Source: Pseudobacter sp051955275
Lineage (GTDB): Bacteria > Bacteroidota > Bacteroidia > Chitinophagales > Chitinophagaceae
DNA: 64,000 nucleotides
Direction of reading: 5' to 3'
NCBI RefSeq assembly: GCF_051955275.1
Contig: NZ_JBQCGW010000301.1
Span: 4,606 to 68,605 of the forward strand
Below, in pieces: positions 9,970-18,070 of the stretch. Below the pieces are notes generated by a model. It was not told the origin of the DNA and made no database searches. It saw only the letters and a program-made list of their open reading frames with translations. The number at the start of each line of letters is the position of its first letter. The first letter of the stretch is position 1. The translations under genes were made by a program, and so were the position numbers.

Positions 9970-10149
9970 TGAAAAGCGTTTCCCTTTGTTGAAAGACCTA
10001 AGTTAGGATTTAATGTGACAATCACCCGCCGATGCTGAAGAATTCTGCGATTGTCCATTGCACTGGCATCTGCGCCCATGCCTGCAGATTGGCTGAGCAG
10101 GAGTCAGCAGGGGCCTGTTTTGGAATGTTTTAAACACAATTGTTTGACC

Positions 10150-10157
10150 TACATTTG
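10150..10157 (+). promoter_or_regulatory. Candidate -7 element for trmB
   Basis: TACATTTG matches the Bacteroidota TAnnTTTG -7 consensus and ends 8 bp before the trmB ATG, so the leader would be very short. A T-rich GTTT about 20 bp upstream could be a weak -33 element. Inferred from consensus only. Confidence 0.45.
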
Positions 10158-10165
10158 CACTCATA

Positions 10166-10885
10166 ATGGGACAGAAAAAACTACATCGCTTTGCGGAATT
10201 GCTCACCTTTCCGAACGTATTGCAGAATCCTGAAGATATGGCCGGAAAATGGGGAGAGTTCTTCCATAATGCTCATCCGATCACCCTTGAGCTTGCCTGC
10301 GGTAAAGGTGAATATGCCCTTGGGCTGGGACGACTGCACGCTGAAAGGAATTTCATTGGAGTGGACATGAAAGGGAACCGCATTTGGGTTGGCGCAAAAA
10401 AAGCGCTGAAAGAGAACCTGACCAATGTGGGTTTCCTGCGTACGCAGATAGACCGGATAGCGATGCATTTTCAGCCCGGCGAAGTGAGCGAGATCTGGAT
10501 CACATTTCCTGATCCGCAACTCCGTACTTCCAAAGCAAAGAAGCGCCTTACACATCCGAAGTTTCTTCGCCTCTATCAGCAATTGCTGAAACCAGGCGGC
10601 ATCATTCACCTGAAAACAGATTCTCCTGCTTTATATCGTTTTTCAAAATGGGTGACAGACCTGTATGAACTGGAGGTCCTGGAAGATAAGGATGATGTTT
10701 ATTCAGCGGGAGAGGAAGGCATCAGTGATGAACTGAAGATCAAGACCCATTATGAAAGCCTGGATATTGCCGGCAGTAACAGAATCCATTACCTGAGCTT
10801 CAGGTTGCCTGGTACACCGCTTCCCGATAAAGATGCAGCACTTAAAGACATGCTCCGTGAAGAAGAACTTGATAGAAGGCGTTGA
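10166..10885 (+). CDS. trmB: tRNA (guanine-N7)-methyltransferase
   Basis: This 239-residue SAM-dependent enzyme makes m7G at position 46 of the tRNA variable loop. The SAM-binding motif is LELACGKGEYALGLG followed by the acidic loop NFIGVDMKG. The TrmB hallmark is present as ISEIWITFPDPQ-like residues (EIWITFPDPQLRTSKAKKRL), then HPKFLRLYQQLLKPGG and the substrate-binding LKTDS. The Bacteroidota version has FPDPQ in place of the FPDPWPK seen in proteobacteria. Its 3' end overlaps the next gene by 53 bp, which indicates translational coupling. Confidence 0.95.
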   Translation: MGQKKLHRFAELLTFPNVLQNPEDMAGKWGEFFHNAHPITLELACGKGEYALGLGRLHAERNFIGVDMKGNRIWVGAKKALKENLTNVGFLRTQIDRIAMHFQPGEVSEIWITFPDPQLRTSKAKKRLTHPKFLRLYQQLLKPGGIIHLKTDSPALYRFSKWVTDLYELEVLEDKDDVYSAGEEGISDELKIKTHYESLDIAGSNRIHYLSFRLPGTPLPDKDAALKDMLREEELDRRR

Positions 10886-11063
10886 TTTTTATTTCAATGA
10901 AGATGGCTATATGGTGCTTACTGCTAAATTCCATCTGGAACGAGGCAGGTGTTGCGGGAATGGCTGCAAGCATTGTCCCTATGATTACATAAACGTCCGC
11001 GAACCCCGCCGTACCGAGTTGCTTCAAAAACGTAACGATCATGGCCAAACGAACAACAGCTAA
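10833..11063 (+). CDS. Small cysteine-rich DUF5522-type protein
   Basis: A 76-residue protein whose core is GVDFYFNEDGYMVLTAKFHLERGRCCGNGCKHCPY. The CCGNGCKHCPY cluster is the signature of DUF5522, a short Bacteroidota family of unknown function; its four cysteines could bind metal. The reading frame is +2 relative to trmB and overlaps its end by 53 bp from this ATG. A GTG at 10857 would give a 68-residue protein with only a 29 bp overlap and fits the usual family length better. It also overlaps the following gene by 23 bp, so the three genes form one tight transcriptional unit. Confidence 0.8.
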   Translation: MQHLKTCSVKKNLIEGVDFYFNEDGYMVLTAKFHLERGRCCGNGCKHCPYDYINVREPRRTELLQKRNDHGQTNNS

Positions 11064-11631
11064 ACCAGCTGCTTTCAAAAGCAGCAGGAAACCTGCAAAA
11101 CCCTCAACGGGCGCAGACGGCAAAAGACCAGTTGCCGCATCAAAGAAAAGCGCTGGCTCAAAGCTTTCCAAAGCCGGCGCTAAAAAGCCAGCGAAGGCCG
11201 GTGCTAAAAGTTTGCGTGACGCTTCATCCGCAGGCAGTAAAGCTGCACGAAAGAATATTCCTCCAACAGAAAAACTGAAATCAGTCACTCCCTCGGGTTA
11301 TAAGGACCAGACCTTTTTTGAACAGGTGTTCGATGTAGCGAGGCAGATCCCCAAGGGCCGCGTAACTTCTTACGGCGCCATTGCAGCCAGCCTGGGCGCT
11401 AAATCAAGCTCAAGAATGGTAGGATGGGCCATGAACCTGGCCGGTGGCGCAAAACCCAAAGTGCCGGCACACCGTGTGGTAAACAGGAATGGTATGTTAA
11501 GCGGAAAGCATCACTTTGCCACACCCACCCATATGCAGGAATTGCTGGAACGGGAAGGAATCAAAGTGAAAGAAGACAAAGTTGTTGACTTCAATAAACT
11601 TTTCTGGGATCCTATGGACCTGGGTGATTAG
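11041..11631 (+). CDS. Alkyltransferase-like (MGMT-family) DNA-binding protein with Lys/Ala-rich tail
   Basis: A 196-residue protein. Residues from about 95 onward are the O6-methylguanine-DNA methyltransferase DNA-binding fold: FFEQVFDVARQIPKGRVTSYG, SSRMVGWAMN and the active-site loop PAHRVVNRNG. In true MGMT the loop is PCHRV; here Ala replaces the catalytic Cys, as in alkyltransferase-like (ATL) proteins that bind O6-alkylguanine without removing the group and hand the lesion to nucleotide excision repair. Residues 1-85 are a low-complexity Lys/Ala/Ser/Pro segment like a histone H1 tail, expected to bind DNA non-specifically. ATLs usually lack it. It overlaps the DUF5522 gene by 23 bp. 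Confidence 0.9.
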   Translation: MAKRTTAKPAAFKSSRKPAKPSTGADGKRPVAASKKSAGSKLSKAGAKKPAKAGAKSLRDASSAGSKAARKNIPPTEKLKSVTPSGYKDQTFFEQVFDVARQIPKGRVTSYGAIAASLGAKSSSRMVGWAMNLAGGAKPKVPAHRVVNRNGMLSGKHHFATPTHMQELLEREGIKVKEDKVVDFNKLFWDPMDLGD

Positions 11632-11633
11632 TT

Positions 11634-12479
11634 CTACCAGTTGATATCGTAACCGATAGTTGCTATCGCTTCTAAATAACCGAAAGCGTGTGTTGCCTTA
11701 CCGCCATCCACCGTAAGCGCATTGGTGTATTTGGCATACCCGGTTTTTCCGGTCACTTCAAAGAAGAAATTACGGCTGATATAATATTTGACACCACCTT
11801 CAACACTGGCCATATAACCAGCCAGGTGGAATTTATTATCCAGGCGCTTACCAAACATGGTCACATCTGTTTTAGGGATCATGAAACCTGCACCCAGTTT
11901 TAACATCGGTACAAAGTAGCCAGCTTTACGGTTGGTTTTATTGAGCGGCCAGAACTGCACATAATTGATATGGTAGAAGTTGGCGCCGTTGGTATGCTCA
12001 AAATGGAAAAGCCCGTCGCGGGTAACCAGGGTATCCTGATCAATATATTTATCTCCGATAGTGCCTTTCACATGGAGGCGCTGGTTATCGCTGACGATGT
12101 ATTTGGTATGATCGAAGTTGATCTCGATGGCTTTGGTTTTCTCTTTGTTGAGGTAGAAGCCGATACGGTAATTGTATTGTGGTACTGAGATCTCGATGGG
12201 TTTCTTCCAGATAGCGTCCATATCGTTCTGGTCAACGCCGCGGACACTGTAAGCGGTAAAGTCGTGCGGCACACCATTTACAGATCCTTTGAAATGGATA
12301 TCGCTTTTGGTATACCATTCTGTGTTATAGCCCCACTGGAGGTACATCCCTTTGATAGGAAACCGGGATTGTCCCACTGCGGTAAAACCGGTAATAACCA
12401 ACAGAACAACGAGTGTGGCCATTCTTCCTGTCTTCAATTTCCCTTTTGGGCAGTTCCTTGCCTGGTATGTATTTTGCAT
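11634..12479 (-). CDS. Predicted outer membrane beta-barrel protein, unknown
   Basis: About 281 residues from the ATG at 12479; the frame also opens at 12518, but that adds only a basic 13-residue leader. A signal peptide is clear (MATLVVLLVITGFTAVGQ). The mature part has alternating hydrophobic strands (YLQWGYNTEWYTKSDIHF, YNYRIGFYLNKEKTKAIEINFDHTKY, LKLGAGFMIPKTDVTMFG, VEGGVKYYISRNFFFEVTGKTGYAKY) and a C-terminal ATIGYDINW ending in an aromatic, the features of a small OmpA/OmpW-like barrel. I do not recognise a specific family. It converges with the ATL gene with only 2 bp between the stops. Confidence 0.75.
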   Translation of the reverse strand: MQNTYQARNCPKGKLKTGRMATLVVLLVITGFTAVGQSRFPIKGMYLQWGYNTEWYTKSDIHFKGSVNGVPHDFTAYSVRGVDQNDMDAIWKKPIEISVPQYNYRIGFYLNKEKTKAIEINFDHTKYIVSDNQRLHVKGTIGDKYIDQDTLVTRDGLFHFEHTNGANFYHINYVQFWPLNKTNRKAGYFVPMLKLGAGFMIPKTDVTMFGKRLDNKFHLAGYMASVEGGVKYYISRNFFFEVTGKTGYAKYTNALTVDGGKATHAFGYLEAIATIGYDINW

Positions 12480-12648
12480 TGCTTCAGATTTGGGGCGATA
12501 CGGGTAAAAACGCCGCAAATTAAGGCAAATTGTCTACACTTCAGCCGTCTTAACTAATTCCTAACGAAATCATAGACTACTGCACAGAGCCTTAACCTTG
12601 AGAAAAGCCTGATGAGTACAGGCAAAATCTTACACTGTGGGTAAACCA

Positions 12649-13074
12649 TCAATAATGCGCTAAAGCTGCCTCCTTATAGGTCCACTTTGATTCCTCCTCT
12701 CCTTTTTCGAAGAAATGCTGCACCAGTGAATATTGTACATCAGCGGGTATATGAACACCTAACACCCACCTGTTGGCGCTGACCTCCCAGCTGCAACCGA
12801 ATTGCTGCAGCTCATCCAGCGCAGCCTCTACATCTTTTTCATCACTGAAGGAGACCTGTATGGTGCTGTTGCCTGAGAGATCCAGCGTCATATCGTAATG
12901 AAGGTGGCCATCCCGTTCGGAGGCACATACGATATCCCCTTTTGAGATGCTCGGCGTAAACAGGGGTATACTCTCGATACAATAGCAGGTCCCGGCTTTT
13001 GATGCACGCAGTGATTCAATATGGAAATCACCCATAGCATCCTGATACGTAAAAATGATCTGACAATCGCGCAT
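12649..13074 (-). CDS. DUF4265-like protein
   Basis: A 141-residue soluble protein with no signal peptide. The arrangement ESLRASKAGTCYCIESIPLFTPSISKGDIVCA, then DGHLHYDMTLDLSGNSTIQVSF and a helical DEKDVEAALDELQQFGCSWEV, matches the layout of DUF4265, a small family of unknown role found near diverse bacterial genes. The following VHIPADVQYSLVQHFFEKGE also fits. It stands alone between an outer membrane protein gene and a coiled-coil gene. The family assignment is by recalled pattern; function is unknown. Confidence 0.65.
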   Translation of the reverse strand: MRDCQIIFTYQDAMGDFHIESLRASKAGTCYCIESIPLFTPSISKGDIVCASERDGHLHYDMTLDLSGNSTIQVSFSDEKDVEAALDELQQFGCSWEVSANRWVLGVHIPADVQYSLVQHFFEKGEEESKWTYKEAALAHY

Positions 13075-13185
13075 AGGGATATGTTTACATTTAATAAATG
13101 CGGGATCGGTGCAGGGTATAGCTGTAGCTAGCCTGTTATTGTGTAAAACTGGTTTAAATAAGAATGGTAGTAAGAAGGAAGGAGC

Positions 13186-14625
13186 TTAGAAATTATAGCC
13201 AACCCTGAATTTCAGTGGCTGGGTTTGCGGACGCTGCTGGTAGCTCAGAAAATCCCAGAGCAGTTGCATTTTGGTTTTCTTGAACATTTTACTTTTCAGA
13301 GAAATGATCTTGCTGACACCTACCAGGCCGCTTTGCTGCCAGCTGTCCAGATCCTTTACATCGGAAATGAAAGAGAATGGCTGCTGATAATTGTATTCAA
13401 ATCCACCGGAGGCAAAGAAACTTCCTTTCATTTTGTAGTCAGCAAATGAACGGAATCCCACACCCTGGTTTGTGACATTAATATTCCGGATATCCTGTCC
13501 CCAGCCTACTTTATAGCTGGCTCCCACACCAATCACACTTTTATCACTCAGTTTATACCCTACAGACAGACCGAGATCAGTAGTGGTGGGAAAGTAATTG
13601 CTGGAACGCTGGCTTTGCAGGTTCGTCCCATATTCCAGTCTTTGCAGGAATGATTTTGTTTTCTGGTTATTCGGTTTGAAGTCGGGCAGATCTTCCTCAC
13701 TGCCCCCTCCTCCACCTAGTGCATTGAGTTTATCCTTGAGCTTACCCAGCTGTGCCTGGGCCGCCTGCACATTCTGTTGCAGCATGGCCGTTGCATTGGG
13801 ACCTGCAGAGGCGATCCTGTCCTGTATCAGGGACTGAACACTGCTGCGGGTCTGCAGTCCGGCGAGACTGGCGCTGCTGCCATAGTTGTCCGGCAACCGG
13901 AAGAGACTGGCAAGGGCAGAATTATTCTTGAAAAAATCCTGGAAGGCAGGAATTTGTTTCACCAGCTCCAGTGCCTTTTGTTCCAGTTTGGAAGGGTCTT
14001 CCAGCATGGCTTTGTAGGAATTGATCTGTTCGCCGTAGTAATACACCTGCTGATTGTATTTTTTCAGCTCTTTGGTGAGCCCGAAACGGTTCAGTTGATC
14101 CTTCAGCATTTGCCGGCGTTCCCGCAGATATTTTTTCACATCAGTTGCCTGATCCAGCTTCCCTTCCAGGCCATTTACGGATTTGAGGGCATCTTTTACT
14201 TTACCCATCGTTTCCTCCCCACCCGGAAGCAACTCTTTGTTCTTTGTAAGAAAGTTCAGGGAGGTATTCAAGGTATCCATATGTGGCAGATACTGTCCTG
14301 CTTTTCCCATTTTCAACGGCTCCTTCAACTTTGCCTGCAACTGATTATAACGTGCTTCCACATCACCAAACGCCTGCTCAGCAGCGGCTGAGTCCTTGCG
14401 CGCCATTTTCTTTTTAAGCTTCTTCTCCTGCTTTTTCATTCGTTGCAATGCCTTCTCTGAGCTGGCGATCAGCTTCTCTTCCATCTCCGCTGATTTCTTA
14501 TTCAGCTTGTCCAGGAAACGGGTAGGAAAACTGGTGATCTTGTCAATAGTGCCAGTGCCTTCCTGTGCTACCGAGCCCAGGCTTATCAAGATCATAACCA
14601 CAAAAATCGCAATACGGGAATGCAT
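13186..14625 (-). CDS. Secreted coiled-coil protein with C-terminal beta-barrel-like domain, unknown
   Basis: A 479-residue protein with a signal peptide (MILISLGSVAQ). Residues about 30-310 are strongly helical and charged with several coiled-coil stretches (EEKLIASSEKALQRMKKQEK, MLQQNVQAAQAQLGKLKDKL), broken by a Gly-rich LGGGGGSEED. The last 140 residues alternate like an outer membrane strand series: TTDLGLSVGYKLSDKSVIGVG, GVGFRSFADYKMKGSFFASGG and a C-terminal PLKFRVGYNF. The picture is a periplasmic coiled coil anchored by an outer membrane domain. I do not recognise the family and assign no function. Confidence 0.7.
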   Translation of the reverse strand: MHSRIAIFVVMILISLGSVAQEGTGTIDKITSFPTRFLDKLNKKSAEMEEKLIASSEKALQRMKKQEKKLKKKMARKDSAAAEQAFGDVEARYNQLQAKLKEPLKMGKAGQYLPHMDTLNTSLNFLTKNKELLPGGEETMGKVKDALKSVNGLEGKLDQATDVKKYLRERRQMLKDQLNRFGLTKELKKYNQQVYYYGEQINSYKAMLEDPSKLEQKALELVKQIPAFQDFFKNNSALASLFRLPDNYGSSASLAGLQTRSSVQSLIQDRIASAGPNATAMLQQNVQAAQAQLGKLKDKLNALGGGGGSEEDLPDFKPNNQKTKSFLQRLEYGTNLQSQRSSNYFPTTTDLGLSVGYKLSDKSVIGVGASYKVGWGQDIRNINVTNQGVGFRSFADYKMKGSFFASGGFEYNYQQPFSFISDVKDLDSWQQSGLVGVSKIISLKSKMFKKTKMQLLWDFLSYQQRPQTQPLKFRVGYNF

Positions 14626-14774
14626 AGAACAGGTTTATGTTTTACCGGCTAAATATAATCTTTCCTGATAGCGGCAACAAAACTAGAATGAATGAAATAG
14701 AAAACAGCGGGAAAAAAAACGGGATTTTAAGTGTTTTTTCCCATTGCAGCTTGAAGAGAATTATGTATCGGGTA

Positions 14775-15227
14775 CTAAAGGTCTTGCTCTGTCAGGCGAA
14801 GGAGCATCGCAATATTTGCTTTGCGCGGCATGAACAGCAACAATATCAGCCAAAGCATAATGGCCAGGGCAAGGAAGGAATAGTAGGCCGTACAGATGAA
14901 AAGCCCGAGTGAGATCAATGCCGGCATATAGATCATTATCCACCATAGCAGACAGGCTTTTGCATATATGCCTGTACGCACAGGCGCAGGCTCCTGGCTG
15001 TTCCTGGCCGCCATCATCTTTCTTCTGAACAGGTTGAATCCACCAATCACCAGGCCTGCGGCAATAACCACCACCGCCAGCGAACCGTTCCTTTCCAGGC
15101 TTTCATTGGCGGGAATTGTAGCAGTAAGGGCATAAATGATCGATCCGGCGATACCAAGCAGCAACACAACAGTAAACAGACTGTGCTGCAGTTTCAGTTG
15201 ACGGATCACCCCGGCGGCATTTGACAT
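14775..15227 (-). CDS. Four-helix membrane protein in SCO/DUF420 cluster, unknown
   Basis: A 150-residue protein with four likely membrane helices: LFTVVLLLGIAGSIIYALTA, LAVVVIAAGLVIGGFNLF, LLWWIMIYMPALISLGLFIC and YYSFLALAIMLWLILLLFM. It lies 15 bp after the DUF420 gene and is the last gene of the SCO-DUF420 cluster, so a role near cytochrome oxidase biogenesis is possible but rests only on position. No conserved metal-binding motif is visible. Confidence 0.75.
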   Translation of the reverse strand: MSNAAGVIRQLKLQHSLFTVVLLLGIAGSIIYALTATIPANESLERNGSLAVVVIAAGLVIGGFNLFRRKMMAARNSQEPAPVRTGIYAKACLLWWIMIYMPALISLGLFICTAYYSFLALAIMLWLILLLFMPRKANIAMLLRLTEQDL

Positions 15228-15242
15228 ACAAACTGTTTGCTG

Positions 15243-15824
15243 TTAATAATAGGGGCTGATCAGAAGATACACCAGCACACCGGTGATGGCAACATATAAC
15301 CAGATAGGCCAGGTGATGCGTGCCAGTTTCTTATGTTTCGGCCATTCCGCGATCATGGCGCGGTAGGCAGTAAAGAGAATAAAAGGAAGAATGATGCCAG
15401 CCAGGGGAATATGTGTGATCAGTATAACGTAATAGATCATACGAAGAGATCCGCCGGCTGCTTTCTCTTCATCAGATATAAGTCCATCGTGGTTCAGATC
15501 CCCGAACTTTGTTTCTCCGGCAAAAAGGTGATGTGAAATATAGGATACCAGAAAGAGTACAGACAGCACCATGGCTGTCATCATGATCTTCTTGTGCAAC
15601 TGGTAGTTTCCTTTCTTTACAGTAACAAAGCCTGCGATCAGCAGAATGGTAACAATGAAATTGATAACCGCATTGGCGGTGGCAAATACGTGGGGATCGA
15701 AGCCAAGGTCCACATCCAGCTTTACCCTGGTCAATAGTACTACTGCGGCAAACACTACAAATGAAAATACCAGGATGAGTGCTCGTGCTTTTTTATCGTT
15801 CTTCTGTAAAACAGGTGGCAGCAT
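15243..15824 (-). CDS. DUF420 family membrane protein (CtaM-like oxidase assembly)
   Basis: A 193-residue membrane protein with five helices and the DUF420 pattern: ANAVINFIVTILLIAGFVTVKKGNYQLHKKIMMTAMVLSVLFLVSY, then LITHIPLAGIILPFILFTAYRA and HKKLARITWPIWLYVAITGVLVYL. In Bacillus and Staphylococcus the DUF420 protein CtaM is needed for maturation of heme-copper oxidases. Conserved histidines (QLHKK, SYISHHLF, LITHIPLA, PKHKK) may bind metal or heme. It follows the SCO gene by 4 bp and lies close to the ctaCDEF genes, consistent with that role. The segment DLNHDGLISDEEKAA resembles an EF-hand loop. Confidence 0.88.
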   Translation of the reverse strand: MLPPVLQKNDKKARALILVFSFVVFAAVVLLTRVKLDVDLGFDPHVFATANAVINFIVTILLIAGFVTVKKGNYQLHKKIMMTAMVLSVLFLVSYISHHLFAGETKFGDLNHDGLISDEEKAAGGSLRMIYYVILITHIPLAGIILPFILFTAYRAMIAEWPKHKKLARITWPIWLYVAITGVLVYLLISPYY

Positions 15825-15828
15825 ATGA

Positions 15829-16641
15829 TCAGGCGTTTGTTTTATTATTCTGTTTGCGGGTAACGCGGAGGAATACAGCCAGCAGGGCTATTGCAATCAG
15901 GTACACGGGCCACAGGCCGAGCAGCTTCGCCAGAACAGGGGATGATTCCTGTTTGTCTTTTTCCAGCATCAGCAGCGTAAGGTCTTCCGCCAGGGTTGCC
16001 AGTGAAGCACTGTCAAGACCATTGTAATAGCCGCGCACTACACCTCTTTTGTCTATCATCACAAACTTCTCGGTATGGATGAAGGCAGAATCAACGGTAC
16101 CACCATCCTGCAGGCCGAGCTTGAGCTCATTGAGTGCGTAATCGTAGATCGTTTTCTTGGGACCGGTGACCATCCACCAGATATCATGGTTCACGTTGTA
16201 GCGGTCTGCATATTTTTTCAGCACGGGCACTGAGTCACGCTCAGGATCCACACTGAAAGAAAGCAGCTGAACGAAAGTGGTATCGATTCGTTTGGTGATA
16301 TCTTTGAGTTTGAGGCCATCCTGGATGGTTTTCATATTCCGGGTGAGGCCGGGGCAGATGCTCGGACAGCGGGTGAAAAAGAAATTGGCGATCACGATGC
16401 GGCCACGGAGCTCGTTCATCGTAACGGTTTTACCGAGCTGGTTGGTCAGTTCAAAATTGTCAACCTGGTGCCAGATAGTATCCTGCACCAGTTTGCCTTT
16501 GATGATGGTATCCTTTGTGTCGTCGAAATAATAGTGACGGGGCATCGCCAGGGAGTCCTGGCTGATGGTTTTCACCAGAAAGTAGCTGGCTACAGGCAGC
16601 AGGAGGGCAACACACAGTGCTAAGAGGGCTTTCTGACTCAC
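15829..16641 (-). CDS. SCO1/SenC family copper chaperone
   Basis: A 270-residue protein of the thioredoxin-fold SCO family that loads copper into the CuA site of cytochrome oxidase subunit II. An N-terminal helix anchors it; the copper ligands appear as CPSIC in FFFTRCPSICPGLTRNM plus the distal histidine in DSAFIHTEKFVMID. A second C-terminal helix (LGLWPVYLIAIALLAVFLRV) is unusual, since many SCO proteins have one N-terminal anchor only. The start is GTG at 16641, with TAACTTTG 19 bp upstream as a candidate -7 box. It heads a three-gene cluster next to the oxidase operon. Confidence 0.93.
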   Translation of the reverse strand: MSQKALLALCVALLLPVASYFLVKTISQDSLAMPRHYYFDDTKDTIIKGKLVQDTIWHQVDNFELTNQLGKTVTMNELRGRIVIANFFFTRCPSICPGLTRNMKTIQDGLKLKDITKRIDTTFVQLLSFSVDPERDSVPVLKKYADRYNVNHDIWWMVTGPKKTIYDYALNELKLGLQDGGTVDSAFIHTEKFVMIDKRGVVRGYYNGLDSASLATLAEDLTLLMLEKDKQESSPVLAKLLGLWPVYLIAIALLAVFLRVTRKQNNKTNA

Positions 16642-16660
16642 CTTGATGTATTTAGTTGCG

Positions 16661-16668
16661 CAAAGTTA
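16661..16668 (-). promoter_or_regulatory. Candidate -7 element for SCO cluster
   Basis: Read on the minus strand this is TAACTTTG, a match to TAnnTTTG, 19 bp before the GTG start of the SCO gene. No good -33 TTTG is seen at the usual spacing. It supports separate transcription of the SCO cluster from the oxidase operon, whose terminator lies at 16817-16849. Confidence 0.45.
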
Positions 16669-16742
16669 CCACAGTAAGCGATGCGATGCAGGTTTGAGGG
16701 GATTTAATTTACACTGATGGAGGGTTGCATTCCATCGGGGAT

Positions 16743-16798
16743 CAGTCGCTCGCGTCCCCGGGAGTGACCAATATTTGCCCGCCTCCGGCGAGCGACTG
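16743..16798. repeat. REP-like hairpin repeat, copy A
   Basis: One of five intergenic copies sharing the core GTCGCTCGCGTCCCCG. Here the core hairpin arm and its partner GGGAGTGACC (16745-16769) are nested in a larger exact inverted repeat: CAGTCGCTCGC at 16743-16753 and GCGAGCGACTG at 16788-16798. A further small hairpin (GATGGA/TCCATC, 16716-16736) precedes it. It lies between the end of the oxidase operon and the start of the SCO gene. Confidence 0.8.
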
Positions 16799-16816
16799 GG
16801 CACACCCTGCAAAAGC

Positions 16817-16849
16817 AAACGGGCGTACCTGGAAAAGGCACGCCCGTTT
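16817..16849 (-). terminator. Intrinsic terminator of the act/cta operon
   Basis: AAACGGGCGT (16817-16826) and ACGCCCGTTT (16840-16849) form a perfect 10 bp stem with a 13-base loop. The minus-strand transcript of the oxidase operon enters it 24 bp past the subunit IV stop codon, and T-rich sequence (TTTGCTTTTGC) follows. The A/T flanks on both sides would let it work in both directions. Confidence 0.85.
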
Positions 16850-16873
16850 TATCGGAATTACTTTCTGTTTTTC

Positions 16874-17317
16874 TTAATGAACCGCGCCTGGCTTTTCAGC
16901 TTCATGACCGTGAGCTGGTGCAGTCTGCTTCACCGGTGTGGTAGTGCGCTCCAGTGAATACGGATCGTACGTGTTCTTCAGGTTCTTGTAAGAGTTACCA
17001 TCCCAGAGGAAGGCAGTGATGAACCAGATGAAGAGCAATGCAGGTATGGCAATGGTCATCACCAGGTTTTTGATCTCATGACCAAGGTGCATGAACTCGG
17101 CAATGATATAAAACGCTTTCGCGAGGGTGAAGATGATATACAATACGTTGAACCAGAGTTTCAGGCTATGAAAGTGAGGGGCGATGAACATACCCACAAT
17201 CAGTTCCACTACAGTGATCACCAGCAGGATCCAGAATGTACGCCAGATGGCTGCTCTGTCAAATCCGTGTCCGTCTCCCTCTGCGTGTGAATGCTTTACG
17301 CTTTCAAAAGTTTCCAT
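16874..17317 (-). CDS. Cytochrome c oxidase subunit IV (prokaryotic type)
   Basis: The frame opens at 17389, but the start chosen is the ATG at 17317 (METFESVKHSH), giving 147 residues and removing an overlap with the upstream subunit III gene. Three membrane helices are visible: FWILLVITVVELIVGMFIA, LWFNVLYIIFTLAKAFYIIAEF and IAIPALLFIWFITAFLW. This is the small COX4_pro subunit that sits on the outside of the aa3 oxidase. The His-rich N-terminus and Pro/His C-terminus are low complexity. It is the last gene of the operon, directly before the terminator. Confidence 0.9.
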   Translation of the reverse strand: METFESVKHSHAEGDGHGFDRAAIWRTFWILLVITVVELIVGMFIAPHFHSLKLWFNVLYIIFTLAKAFYIIAEFMHLGHEIKNLVMTIAIPALLFIWFITAFLWDGNSYKNLKNTYDPYSLERTTTPVKQTAPAHGHEAEKPGAVH

Positions 17318-17352
17318 AAATATCTTTTTACAGTTGTAATTGTCAATGTTGT

Positions 17353-18030
17353 TTAGAACAGGTAGAAACAGGTGAATACGAATACCCAAACCAGGTCCAC
17401 AAAGTGCCAGTACAGACCGGCTTTCTCAATCATCAGGTAATGTCCTTTCCTGTCGAATACTCCTTTCCAGGTCATGATCAGCATGATGATATTGATCACT
17501 ACACCGGACAATACGTGGAAACCGTGGAAGCCGGTGATGGTAAAGAAGAAGTTGGTGAAGTTAGTAGAAGCAGGGCTTCCGTCAAAGTTATTGAAAGGAT
17601 TCCTGCCCCACCATGCACCCTGCTCATGAAGGTGATGCCATTCCCATGCCTGACAGCCCAGGAACATCAGACCGCCGATGATGGTCAGGATCATATATTT
17701 CATTACACCTTTTCTATTGTTGGCATGTCCTTCGCCTACTGCCAGTACCATGGTAACGGAAGAGGCAATGAGGATGAAGGTCATGATACTCACGAATACC
17801 AGTGGCATATGTGCATGTCCCATGAAAGGAACAGAGGAGAACACCTCATTAGGGTCAGGCCAGCCGTTGCTTGCAAAGCGAACGGTTCCGTAAGAGATCA
17901 GGAATGCACCGAAGGTAAATGCGTCACTCATTAAGAAGTACCACATCATCAACTTTCCATACTCCACGTTGAAGGGACTCTTCCCTCCATCCCACCATCT
18001 TTGTTTACCTGCTACTGCTGTTTGTGCCAT
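17353..18030 (-). CDS. ctaE: Cytochrome c oxidase subunit III
   Basis: A 225-residue heme-copper oxidase subunit III with five to six helices. Family marks are the conserved acidic segment CQAWEWHHLHEQGAWW, the FFTITGFHGFHVLSGVVINI helix and the C-terminal GLYWHFVDLVWVFVF. It packs on subunit I and helps sustain proton uptake. It is the second of two adjacent subunit III-type genes (the first is at 18071-18637). The two together are a normal feature of Bacteroidota aa3 operons, where this one carries the complete core. Confidence 0.95.
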   Translation of the reverse strand: MAQTAVAGKQRWWDGGKSPFNVEYGKLMMWYFLMSDAFTFGAFLISYGTVRFASNGWPDPNEVFSSVPFMGHAHMPLVFVSIMTFILIASSVTMVLAVGEGHANNRKGVMKYMILTIIGGLMFLGCQAWEWHHLHEQGAWWGRNPFNNFDGSPASTNFTNFFFTITGFHGFHVLSGVVINIIMLIMTWKGVFDRKGHYLMIEKAGLYWHFVDLVWVFVFTCFYLF

Positions 18031-18070
18031 GTTACTGTATTAGAAATTTTAAATGATAGCTTGGTTTCAG

